A stretch of 64,000 nucleotides of DNA from Cyanodermella asteris (taxonomy: Eukaryota; Ascomycota; Lecanoromycetes; Ostropales; Stictidaceae), in assembly GCA_900618795.1 (NCBI GenBank), contig UYJD01000009.1:372001-436000 (forward strand). Reading direction: 5' to 3'. The translations under genes and the position numbers were made by a program. The first letter of the stretch is position 1; the number at the start of each line of letters is the position of its first letter. Under the pieces are notes generated by a model that was not told where the DNA came from, searched no databases, and was given only the letters and a program-made list of their open reading frames with translations. Below are positions 1 to 9,993 of this stretch, one piece after another.

Positions 1-54
1 CACATGGCCGCCGCGGGAGCTGAATCAAAGACGCGAAATCTTTTATAATTGCAG

Positions 55-205
55 GGACACAAACAAAGAAGAGGTCCTGGTCGAGGCGATCGTCAGGAGA
101 GTGCACCAAATCTATCGCCGACAGTATGCATGGTTCGCAAGACAATGGCAAGCAGATTTGACGGTCCAGAGCCAACAGCAACCCCAGGGCAGCTTGAAGG
201 AGTAG
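55..205 (+). CDS. 3'-terminal exon of an unidentified gene (partial)
   Basis: After a splice acceptor (TTGCAG, ending at 54) an open frame starts in phase (codons from 56) and runs 49 residues to a TAG at 203-205. The peptide is rich in Arg, Gln and aromatics (it contains VEAIVRRVHQIYRRQYAWF) and looks like a basic, probably helical C-terminus rather than noise. The rest of the gene would lie left of the window, beyond the intron at about 1-54. I do not recognise the family. The alternative is that this is chance open frame, since there is no upstream exon to test it. Confidence 0.35.
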
Positions 206-363
206 ATATCTTTCAAAGGTATGCATGCATATTCATCCCGAGTTGTGTGCTTGTGCTTTCTTTCTGTAATCGACTACCTTCTCAACGGCGGTTCGAGCCG
301 TGACCCAATGCAAGAGCTACTAAAACAAAACATATTTGATCCAAGATCCCGCTCTTTTCACTT

Positions 364-1148
364 TCAGTAACCCTGCTTCACTAAGTAATCGGCCAGGTTC
401 TCGACGACGACCGAGGCCTGGTTGGTCTGGACAGTGGGCGGGTAGTGGGCGATCAGGATCGCTTGCTTGGACTTGACGATGATGACTCCTTCCTTGCCCT
501 ACGCCAACGCCGCGAGGTCAGTTGCAATGCTTCTCTTGTGAGCCGCCCTGCCGTGGCCGAGCATGGCTCCAAAGAAGTCTAGAGTGTTACGCACCTTGTT
601 GGCATAGATGCTCCGGTCGTCAGCTCTGAAGACAACGTACTTCACACCAGCAATGTGGACGCCATTGGCCTGGATGGCCTCGGCGTTGCTGTAAGCCTTT
701 GCGACTTCCGAGACCTCTTCGTCCTTGACCTAGAGAGACTGCTGTCAGTTCCCGACATCGATGTAGTATTACGCCAATTATGCCGGGTATCGGGGTATCG
801 ATGTTAAGCCTGCAGTTGAAGGCCACGGCTCGAGCGGCATGGCAGACATGCTGGCATTTTGGCGCGAGGCCGGTGATGTCGACCAGAGGGCACGAGAGAC
901 GTACCTTGAAGCCCTCCGAAGTAGCCCACTGGCCACCAGCAATGCCGAAAATGGCAGCCTTGTCAATGTTCTGAGTGCCGCAGAGGCTGTGCAGGCGCGT
1001 ACTGTCTCAGCATGGTTTCTTTGCACGTCGCCGGGCAAGGGGGCTCACCTAGAATCAACGTATGCTGGACGCAGACGAGGTTAGCCAAGCGTCCGGAGAC
1101 AAAACGTGGGAATTATTTCTGGTTGGAAGTCATACCTTGCCACGACAT
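364..1148 (-). CDS. PFY1: Profilin, five exons
   Basis: Small actin-monomer and polyproline-binding protein that feeds formins with profilin-actin in the cytoplasm. Model: complement(join(364..498,595..729,905..986,1049..1064,1136..1148)), 381 nt, 126 aa, the normal profilin length. The first exons encode the hallmark start MSWQAYVDSSL, followed by [37 protein letters not shown] and the C-terminal [10 protein letters not shown], all typical of fungal profilins. Every intron is GT-AG. Exons 1 and 2 are only 13 and 16 nt, so the gene is easily missed by ORF calling. The start is fixed by the universal MSWQ. The gene is transcribed leftwards, away from a long gene-free stretch. Identification is firm; exact exon borders are supported by frame and family sequence. 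Confidence 0.93.
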
Positions 1149-3710
1149 GGCGACGGTGGTATTTAGGGTCGGATGGCGGGCAACTTTCCGAGCAGTCGGG
1201 TAGGGCGAGACGCGATCAGAAACACAGGGGCCGGGAGGGCCGCGTGGGAGTACGATCGGTGAGCTGTCGAGCCAGGAAAGAAATAGAGGTGCAGCTGTGG
1301 TAAAGCTGCGAGTCAAGCTAAACTGTGTGGGCGTAGAGGTGAGGCGTTTGGAGATGGATGGATGGATGGATGGATACGTGGATGATGTTGGATGCTGGAC
1401 AAGGCCGGCAAAGTCGATGGTGATGCCGACGTGGGGCTGCCAGTGCCGCCAAACGAGTGAAAACAATTCAGCCATGGCGGGGCACATGGCAGGCACTGAG
1501 GCAAGCGCAACTGCGCCAAAGTACCTGCCCAGGTACCCCGGCACTCACTGGGCCGACGTCTGTTCTATCCTGTCCTCTAGGCAGCTTTCACACAGCTTTT
1601 TTCACCTTCTCTCGCCCTCCCTTCTCCTGCTCAGCGCCTCGCGATGCTGTGGCCTGCACCTCAATTAACACCGTCATCTTACTTTTGCTCTGTCCAGTTT
1701 CTGCCTGACCTGACGCTGCCGAGGCTGACTGATCTTTCTACAGCAACTCTTTCGTCCGCTTCCACTGACCACAACTTCATCGCCATCCGTTTCCAAGACC
1801 TCATTCATGGTCTCGACATGTTCGAATTGGTTCTCACAGACGCAAGAGCTCCAGCCTTCGTGTTGGCCACGAACAAGGATCATGATGCTGTCGTCCCGCC
1901 GCATGCGAGTGTCGTTCACGACCTCTACCACAACCACGCCGTGATGCATGTCCCACGCGTGGTACCTTGCAGCTCTCGAACCTGCATCTGATCTGCCTGC
2001 TGCAGAGCCGGTGACTTTGACACAGCACCGCTGATATGGGGCACAGCGAAGGCTTTGTCAGTGTCTACCGTTGCCGCTCGGGTGCTCATAGACTTCCGGG
2101 TTAGATCTGAAAGAAGGATTCCACGTCAAAACGTGGTCATGAGGGTCTCGTTGAATCTTCAGTCAAGCCTGCGTGCTATCGACAAGTCTCCACTCTGAGA
2201 CATATGAAGTAAGAGAGCCGATATGACACGTTTACTAGTACTGCACGATCTTGCCGCTTGGCCCGCACACCTTGCTACCTTATTCAGGGTACTCCGTATA
2301 CAGGCGCATGCATGCTTACATACATCTTCGTCGCAGCTTTGACGCACATGGTTGCCAAACAGCCCATTCATGCTTCAGAATAGGTGGGGATATCGCGGCT
2401 ATCTTGGCTGTTGTCCCGGCCGTTTGCCAGGCCAGAGATCTATGTCAGACAGGCATGGACGTCAGTAATGTATACGTTTATTTTGGTCACATAGATCCGG
2501 CCAACTTTCGACTTTCATGTGGCTTCCTCTTCTCCGGGATGCTGCATGGTCTGAATGTTAGCGACGGCGCTCGTGGACCAATGTTGCATGCGCAGCCACA
2601 AACATCACACAGTCGGCCGTGGCTTTTTAACAATCCTTATCACGACAACAACGCGGCGTCTCGTCATGGACCGGCCCTCAAGATGACCGGGCCAGATCAT
2701 TACTGACATTAGCAAGATGCTGCGAGGCCGCGCGTTGATGGAGGAGCAAGTTGAAGCAGCGACGTCCCGAACTCGGCATGGGACACGCGATACAGTAAGG
2801 CACAGCGCCCAGGAAGCGACGGCGGTGCTCAAGCTGTGAGGTGGTCTCTGCCAGATGAGCAGAGTGAGCAAGTGACACGCGATGCGACGGCGCAGGGATG
2901 GTGAGGCGAGGCAATCGAGTTTCTGCCGTGTTTCAGGATGCTGATCGGCCCCGGCGCGTCGACTTGGCGGTTTATCTTTAGCCTCACCCAACTCCACAGC
3001 CACCCGCTAAGAAAGCGGCCAAGCTGCTGCACGCTTGTCTCTGCGACTTGCCCATCCTCCACGCTCTTTACCAAAGTCGCCCTCAGACGCCACTTCTCGC
3101 GTATTCTCGCTCGGCTGCATGCCTGTGCTGAGCGTGAGCAGCACCGGATTGCTTCGATCTTGTTTCACGTCGTGCTGGCTCTAATCTCGCAAATGATCTC
3201 TGCTCATCCCTGCATCTTAATACCCGTTCGTCTCTTGTTGCTTCTGGACCAGACACTTCTCTTACTCGATCCCTTGTTTCTGCCTCCTGCTCACACGCCT
3301 GTATCCCGACCGCCATATTTCCCCTGCTGCTGACTGGCTAACGTTACCGGAATATCCTCTCGCAACGGCCTGTCATCATCCTTGGGCCGCTTTGGTCAGC
3401 TGCGCCGAAATGTCCTGACTGCCGTGCGTGGCCATGCACCCTCCACCGACCTGTTGCACTCATTGTCTCATTTGGGTCCTGCATGCTGGCACTTTCCAAG
3501 CTTATACTAGAAGCCTTGTCGCTCTCCCGCGTTTGGACACACGACCTCACCTGTTGTGCTTCGATTTTGTTTCGACCTTTGATGCCCGTAGATCGGGCTT
3601 CGCTCCCACGGCCACTATCATAAACCTATTTACTTTATTTTCCTGACAGTTTCATGTTATAATAGACAAGCCTTGCTTCAACCGGATGACTGCTGGTCTT
3701 GCAGCTCAAA
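1149..3710. other. Gene-free stretch between profilin and a long orphan gene
   Basis: No open frame here looks like protein. It holds a (GATG)5-GATA microsatellite at 1353-1376 and a strongly pyrimidine-rich stretch at about 3060-3340, as often seen just upstream of fungal transcription starts. A CAG at 3702-3704, after TGCTGGTCTTG and six bases before the next ATG, may be the acceptor of a 5'-UTR intron. At 2.5 kb it is long for a simple shared promoter, so a non-coding transcript or long leader is possible. Confidence 0.5.
1353..1376. repeat. Tetranucleotide microsatellite (GATG)5-GATA
   Basis: Five perfect GATG units followed by GATA, about 205 bp upstream of the profilin start codon on its 5' side. 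Confidence 0.9.
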
Positions 3711-6098
3711 ATGTCCTTGCAAGCGACCAACCCTCCGCCAGCAGCGGGCCTTAAACGTTCCGGCTCGATTAACTTGTTACGTGGGAGAACTGGAAGTCTA
3801 AGGAAGCGTGAAGGCCACAAGCGGTCGACATCAACCCAGGCCATGCCAGTGGCTGCCCGGCCTGACATGTCCAACGCCATCGGCAATGCCTGGAACCCAG
3901 AGCCCACCTCTTCCGACAAGCGACCTGTTATTTCTTACGCGGTGACGATTACAGCTGGCGGTAATTCTGAAGACAAGAAGCCGAGGGAGAAGCGACGTAT
4001 GTTTGAACGCATTTTGCATAAGCGAAATCAGTCCAAAGGATTGCTGTCACAGATTGAAGAAGGTGACGGATGGCTCACCCCAAAGAGGTCCATTACACCA
4101 GCTCTGATCCGGGATGAACCTCGGCCATCAAGTCATACCAGTAGAGGACACAGCAGAAGCGCCAGTGCTCTGAGCTTCTTCCATTCAGAGACATCGCAGC
4201 CTATCGCTGAGGACGACGAGGGGACGACGCCGTGGCCGCCCACGTTTAGTGCCAGACAGAAACGCCCAGGTTCAAGCAAAGACGCAAAGGCAAAGACGCA
4301 ATCCCCGATCATGTCACGCTATAATCCCAGCCAACCTTCTCAACGCGAGCCAGCACCTATACGCCGCGTCTCGGATGAGAGTGCGACTTCGAGCAAATCT
4401 GAGGAGGTCAAACTGGGGCGCCCGAAGCTAGCTATAGTAACTCAACAGCTTGGATCTTCTGTAACTTCACTCGACACTCTGCAGATCGCACATCCACCGA
4501 GGAAGTCGTCTTTACCAGGGAATGAGACCGCAATGCCTACAGAGGTTGAGCGACCAAGTTCCTCGAAGGATGCTTTGGCCAAATCTTTTGAATCATCTGC
4601 GAACCACCGTCGGCAAAGATCAAAAGACCTTGTCAATCCTGTGATCAACATCATGGACCCGACGGGGCCGACGCCGCCACCAAAAGACAATGACAAGGGC
4701 TACCACGTCCAGCAACTCCAACAGCAGCTGAAAGACGGACTGCAAGTGACAATACCCGACAGATCCCCTCTGCGCGTCGCAGAAATATTCGGTGAGGCTG
4801 GTCCTCGCAAGAACGCGATCGATGAGGTCAAGTCTTCATCTCGAACCAACAAGAACAATCTTCCATCGCCTCGCCTCTCGAAGCCTCGCCAGTCGACACT
4901 GGCGATGCGGAGAAAGGCTGTCCCGAGCACTCTGACCGTCATCTCGCGTCCGCAAAAGACCAACATGCATGGTGTCCTGGGAGGCGTTCTATCACCGAGT
5001 CTTTCGTCGAACCGTGTCATGAAATCACGGGGCAGCTCACGAAGCAGCTCAAAGCTTTCATCACCAGCAGTCGGCAAGGCAATAACCACAAATGACACTA
5101 GGATACTGACAGTAGTGCCTCCTGTGCCTGCACGGATGGCTCCGCCGCCGCCTCTAGCACTCAAGATACCCCAAACCCAACCCGGAACGAGGCTGGACAG
5201 TATAATCCGCGCCCCAGTTGTACCTGAAGATGATAAACGACCAACGCCTCCCGCCAAGTCACCGCGACGCATCTCGGCTATGAAACGCCGCTCACTGTCC
5301 GACGGCCACGTTCCAGTCCTCGGTGCCTCTTCGGCTCGCAACACCCACCGCAAGAGATCAGTTCACCGCCGCAAGCCAACTGGATTTCGCCTGACAAAAG
5401 AGAAGGAAGCAGATTTGCGCGGTCGTCAAGCAGAGCGACCAGCGGTGCCAAGCCTTGAGCAGACGGCACAGTCAGCATTAGCCCAAGTCTCCGCATCTAC
5501 AATGGGAAAGAGGCTCCGAAGTCAAAGCCCCCAGACCAAGAGCACAAGCTTGACTCCGCGACAAAGCCAGGGTGAATGGGCCGATGTCAAAAGCCATAGC
5601 CGTCGACGTCGACTACCCAGTCCTTTACGTTCTGGCGAAAGTGCTGATGGGGCTCGGAAAGACCGCCCTGATGCTGGTCGCAGCATAACTGGCAATTCCG
5701 GTCTCAGCATGGCCACTACGACTTCTGCCCTGTCCAACAATTCTATCCCTCCGCGAAGTCGGGCCCCGCCTACGTCGACATCGACTGCTCTCAGGCCCCC
5801 TCATGCTGCCTCTCCGAATGGCCTGCCAGAGAAAGCGCGTCCGTCAAGACACCGTGCACTGAGCCGAGATGCGATGCTACCCATGAATCCTATAGTCATG
5901 ACTGCTTCCAATCCATTGGCTGCTAATCCTCCGGTGATGGCTGGCAGTACCCCGGCGGAGAAAGCGGCGGGAAGACAGAAACTGATGGAGGCCGGACACA
6001 GGGTGACGCCAGAGGAGAGCATAAGACGGATGATGGAGAAACAGGAGCAGCAGGCAGTAGCGATGAGAATGAAGTTATTGGGTGTGAGCGGAAGATGA
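3711..6098 (+). CDS. Large disordered Ser/Pro/Arg-rich protein, function unknown
   Basis: Single open frame of 795 aa. The ATG at 3711 is chosen because it has a good context (CAAAATGTCC) and the in-frame extension upstream has no ATG. The protein is dominated by Ser, Pro, Arg, Lys and Thr, with many short basic-Ser patches (for example KRSGSINLL, HKRSTST, RRRRLPSPLRS) that resemble phosphorylation sites, and no membrane segment or enzyme motif that I can see. The most ordered-looking part is the extreme C-terminus, where a helix-like segment (TPEESIRRMMEKQEQQAVAMR) precedes the stop. This is typical of fast-evolving ascomycete scaffold or regulatory proteins. I cannot assign a function. The uninterrupted length shows it is a real gene. 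Confidence 0.8.
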   Translation: MSLQATNPPPAAGLKRSGSINLLRGRTGSLRKREGHKRSTSTQAMPVAARPDMSNAIGNAWNPEPTSSDKRPVISYAVTITAGGNSEDKKPREKRRMFERILHKRNQSKGLLSQIEEGDGWLTPKRSITPALIRDEPRPSSHTSRGHSRSASALSFFHSETSQPIAEDDEGTTPWPPTFSARQKRPGSSKDAKAKTQSPIMSRYNPSQPSQREPAPIRRVSDESATSSKSEEVKLGRPKLAIVTQQLGSSVTSLDTLQIAHPPRKSSLPGNETAMPTEVERPSSSKDALAKSFESSANHRRQRSKDLVNPVINIMDPTGPTPPPKDNDKGYHVQQLQQQLKDGLQVTIPDRSPLRVAEIFGEAGPRKNAIDEVKSSSRTNKNNLPSPRLSKPRQSTLAMRRKAVPSTLTVISRPQKTNMHGVLGGVLSPSLSSNRVMKSRGSSRSSSKLSSPAVGKAITTNDTRILTVVPPVPARMAPPPPLALKIPQTQPGTRLDSIIRAPVVPEDDKRPTPPAKSPRRISAMKRRSLSDGHVPVLGASSARNTHRKRSVHRRKPTGFRLTKEKEADLRGRQAERPAVPSLEQTAQSALAQVSASTMGKRLRSQSPQTKSTSLTPRQSQGEWADVKSHSRRRRLPSPLRSGESADGARKDRPDAGRSITGNSGLSMATTTSALSNNSIPPRSRAPPTSTSTALRPPHAASPNGLPEKARPSRHRALSRDAMLPMNPIVMTASNPLAANPPVMAGSTPAEKAAGRQKLMEAGHRVTPEESIRRMMEKQEQQAVAMRMKLLGVSGR

Positions 6099-6795
6099 CG
6101 GGAGACGATGGAGATAGAAGAGGTGGTTCAAGCCATGAATTCAAGAGTCTCGCAACTCAAGCATAACTTGGGGCGGCAGATGAGATGTTGCCGACGTAGA
6201 ATGGAAAGTCACATTTGATATCTTGAGATACCCAGCCTCGGTTCACGACGCAAATAATCAACATAATTACTACGCCACTCATGCCTATCAGTTACCAGCG
6301 TTGTATGCGAATGTGCACTTACAGCAACATCGTGCGTATAAACATTACTGCCGAATAAGAGAAGCCTTGTGCTACATGAGCAGCATGAGCACCGATCTTT
6401 GTGTCTGCTGAAACGCAAGTGCACGGGCCAGGCATAAGGTAGGGCGATGCATGCGCTGAATTCGAACTCGCCTCGTAACACATCTGCAGCATCCCTAGCG
6501 GACATGCACTGGACTTCTTTTCGTTAGTGTCTGCCTTGTCGCTTGGCATGCTGGCCTCAACATCAATTATGACTGAAAGTATCGTAATATTGCCATGAGA
6601 GCGTCTGACAAATTTGTTTCACCGACGTGCGTAGCGTGAGCTACCTACCCAGATACTTCACCTTTCTGGGAAACGACGTCGAGTCCCACCTTCACAAGCC
6701 AAGTACGTTACGGACAAAACGCCTCGGCCCGCTTGTTTCTTGCACAACACTGGGTCCATGGTCTTCCTGCAAGCTCCTTTGATATCGTCCCGAGC
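6099..6795. other. Intergenic, no gene seen
   Basis: Carries the 3' flank of the orphan gene and the promoter of the DUF2458-like gene. Open frames on both strands here are short and of low protein quality. Confidence 0.5.
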
Positions 6796-7830
6796 ATGGC
6801 AGGACCAGACCAAAATCTCCAGGACATTCTCCGGACGCTATCCTCCTTCACCACTCCGCAACCCGGTCCCCCTACACAATACCACCCTCCTCCTCCACTC
6901 CCACCTAATTGGAACGATCTCGAGGAAGGCGAATACGATCCCAGCAGCTTCGTAGCCAACGCCGCCAACACCACCATCAATAGCGAATACGATCCAACCG
7001 GCGGCCTTAGCCACGTCGCCAACAACGCCATCAACAACAACATTACCAACAGCGACTACGATCCTAACAGCATCTTTGCCAATTCGCCCAATACCACTGT
7101 CAACAGCCAACCTTCCACCCATCTCGGCCCTCCACCCGCGGCTCCGAATCCGGAAGATCGGCTCCATCAGTTCGATGCCTATGGACGGCCACGACCCCAA
7201 ACAAAGCCCAAAGCCTCCTTCGCACCATCATCATCCCATACTCCGACTCGCGCCGCTCCCGCAGCACTCGCCACCACCACCCCTACTACCGGCCCCGACC
7301 CAGCCCTGATCCTGAACTGGCCCCTCGCCATGACGCACCTCCGCCCGCTTCTAGGATCCGGGACCTTCACCTCCAAGATCAACCGCATGATCAAGAACCA
7401 ACACCAGAACGAACGGGCATGGCACGCAGGCCGCGAGGCGCTGCGCACGCAACAGGCCGAACGAGGGCAGAAACGCTCCGAGCTCGCCGACGTGCTCAAG
7501 GCGGTTGGCGGGAAGGTCAGCGACGGGCCCGTGGCGCGGCGGGAGCCGGAGGAGGAGGCCAAGGAGCTGGCGAGGTATGATCTGAAGGTCTGGCGGGCGA
7601 TGGGGGAGATGCAGCGGGGTATGGGGGTGGAGCTGGGCGTGCTGGGCGTGCCGTTCTTTTGTACGAGGGAGGGGGCGATTGTGGAGGGGGATAAAGCGGA
7701 GGAGGAGAGGAAACGGTTGGTGAGGAAGGGGAGGGGGATGGATGATGGGAAGCAGGTGATTACGAGGGCGGAGCTGGTAAAGTTGCAGAGGCGCATGTTG
7801 AGGTTCTTGGAGGAGTCTTGTTTGGAGTGA
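6796..7830 (+). CDS. DUF2458-like fungal protein with N-terminal Asn/Thr repeats
   Basis: Single open frame of 344 aa from the ATG at 6796 (MAGPDQNLQDIL); the upstream in-frame extension has no ATG. The N-terminus is Pro-rich (residues 20-40) and then carries three degenerate tandem units of about 20 residues built on (E/D)YDPxS and NNTTINS/NITNS/NTTVNS, at roughly 45-105. The C-terminal half (about 175-344) is charged and helical: a WPLAMTHLRPLL segment, then KINRMIKNQHQNERAWHAGR, matches my memory of Pfam DUF2458, a fungal family with no known function that includes a similar Q-x-x-x-E-R-x-W-x-x-G-R pattern. The family call comes from memory of the motif, not from a search. Confidence 0.72.
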   Translation: MAGPDQNLQDILRTLSSFTTPQPGPPTQYHPPPPLPPNWNDLEEGEYDPSSFVANAANTTINSEYDPTGGLSHVANNAINNNITNSDYDPNSIFANSPNTTVNSQPSTHLGPPPAAPNPEDRLHQFDAYGRPRPQTKPKASFAPSSSHTPTRAAPAALATTTPTTGPDPALILNWPLAMTHLRPLLGSGTFTSKINRMIKNQHQNERAWHAGREALRTQQAERGQKRSELADVLKAVGGKVSDGPVARREPEEEAKELARYDLKVWRAMGEMQRGMGVELGVLGVPFFCTREGAIVEGDKAEEERKRLVRKGRGMDDGKQVITRAELVKLQRRMLRFLEESCLE

Positions 7831-9993
7831 GGGGGAAGTCAGATTGGACTTTTGCTTGCAAGTGGGTTATCATCAATACGTTATTTTCGTTCACACGTCC
7901 CGTGTTGCTACAACAGTGCGGCTACCAACAGCGTCGCTATCGAAAGTTACCGATCAGAGTCTTGCCGGCGTCGACTGTCTGTTGTACGAGCCCGAGTCAC
8001 CGGAGATGGCGAACCAGGGCTTGAGGACGTCTCGGTTCAGGAAGCCGACGGGGTTCGACGCCGGAGTGGTTGGCGGCGGGCTGGACGGCAACGCCGGACA
8101 AGGGGCCCATTGAAGAAGTATGGGTTCGTGGCGATGTGACAACGGCCTCATTATGGAGAGTACGGTTCGACTAAACTGTCAAGCCTGATTCTTGCTATCG
8201 CTGGGGAAGACTATTCTGTCATTCGTGTACCCTGCGAGGACAGCTCGCTCCCCGTGGATTTGCATACAGATGTCAGGATGTGAATCACTTTCCAAGCGTA
8301 CAGCTGCAGCAAAGGGTAAATCCTCTTCCATATCGATGTGAATGGCAACAATACTAGGCCCAAGGCCCGAGAACATATTCATAGCCATGGAAGTGAAATT
8401 CCTCCTTGAGTTTATCCAAGCGGCTGTCACGGTCTTTTGCTCGGTCTTACCATTTTGCTGCGAATTGATGGGCACTCGACTCGTGAGTGGCTTTGCGATT
8501 GCGTCCCGTGCGAAAGCAAAACTTCGAAAGTATGGAGTTACTGATGCAATGTTAATTAATAATATCCACGTTTCGTCTGCGTACTGGCAGGACAGCTGTA
8601 TACGCTTCAGGTCCCATAAGGCCGGATACACGCAAGCAAGAGGCGTATGGGGTCTTCTGCAAGCTACCACTAACTATGCTCTCTTTCAACGCTCACCGAA
8701 ATATCCAATATGACTGCCAACGGGGGCTGCGCGTTTTAGGTCAACAGGGCAACCGCAGCGAGCGCTGGACAATTTTAGCATCATTCTTATTTCGAACACA
8801 ATTCGGATAAAACGGGTTAAAGCTGGATTGCCTTCGCTGTCGATAATTGCAAAACAATTTGAATCAAATGAATGTCTCGAAATATCTTCGTGGAGTCCCA
8901 CCCCGCAAACAGGATTCGCACCGAAGCGCAGATGATACTGGCTGGAACGGCGTTCCATTTGAAGGAGCGACCTGCTATGTTGCGGCCAGTGAAGGATTGT
9001 GAGGCTGAAGTATCCATGTTCAGTGGGGGGAAGAGCCGCCGGGGTGGCCGCCGCGACACCCCGACCCGCTAAGTGCCCCTGAACTTACAGTTGTGCGACC
9101 ACTGGAAGCTTCTGCTATCGATCAAGCACGCACCACATGTATCCTTCTTTTTTAAAAGCACCTAGCTTTTGACCGTATCGAGAACTCGCTACTTCGCTAC
9201 CTCGCTTACGCACAATGTAACGCACCATTCTTGAGTATGTACTTACGAAGCATGAGGCCATTGATTGCCGCCTGGTTGAATTGCGGCGTTGTCGACGATG
9301 GTTCTTACGTGCTCAGCCTCCGTCTGACATTGTTGCAAGGCTATCGTTCTGCATCATGGTAAGATTAGGTCGCCACTGGCTAAGAACAAACGACTGGATC
9401 CTACAAATGCCAGGATCTGACACCTCCACATTATCTTTGTCATCCGGCGCCTGAGATCGTCGTTGTTCTCAGCTGCCAAGTCGTTAGCAGCTGGCATCGA
9501 CAACGAGAGTCGTCACCTTCCTTGTCGATGCGAGCGACGCTTCGCGCGATACTTGAAACGCTCCCTTGTCGGTGAGGGAACGTCAGCTGTACATTGCAAG
9601 CTGTTCTTCCAAGTCTCAGCGCCAGACGAGCCACGTCGGGGTTCGGCAACCCCGTGGGGCCTACGAAGCTGTTACAGCATATCAACTAAAAGCAGGCTAA
9701 TCGACCAGCCCACCATTACCGACAGCATGGTACATGCTTAAAATATTCTGTATCTTCTTGATATGACTTGACGACTCACAAACCTTTCTAGCCGATATCC
9801 CGTTTCCTCATCGCTTTGCATTATTATCAATTTTTGGACTTATTCTCACTTCTCAAGGCAGCCAACATCTTATCTGTCGTCACACCGCCATCCGCTCACG
9901 GTCCCTCGTTCATCGTCCAATCCTTTGCCTTCCAACCTTCGGTACGTCGTATACCAATCCTATCACTCGACAACACCTCCCGAAGCCTGTGGC
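7831..9993. other. Gene-poor stretch with a possible decayed minus-strand gene
   Basis: On the minus strand a set of open segments between about 9020 and 8179 could be remains of one gene. An ATG at 9015-9017 opens a 30-residue segment (starting MDTSASQSFTGRN) followed by GTGCGA. A second open frame covers 8686-8958, and a third of 163 codons covers 8179-8670, with a plausible protein-like part near its end (GPSIVAIHIDMEEDLPF). I cannot join them cleanly and do not recognise a family. The rest, up to the Zn2Cys6 gene, shows no gene. Confidence 0.25.

Noticed and set aside
280-305. ACGGC/GCCGT hairpin with a GGTTCGA loop, like a tRNA T-arm
   Set aside because: The loop is shifted relative to a real T-arm, and there is no D-arm or anticodon arm upstream.
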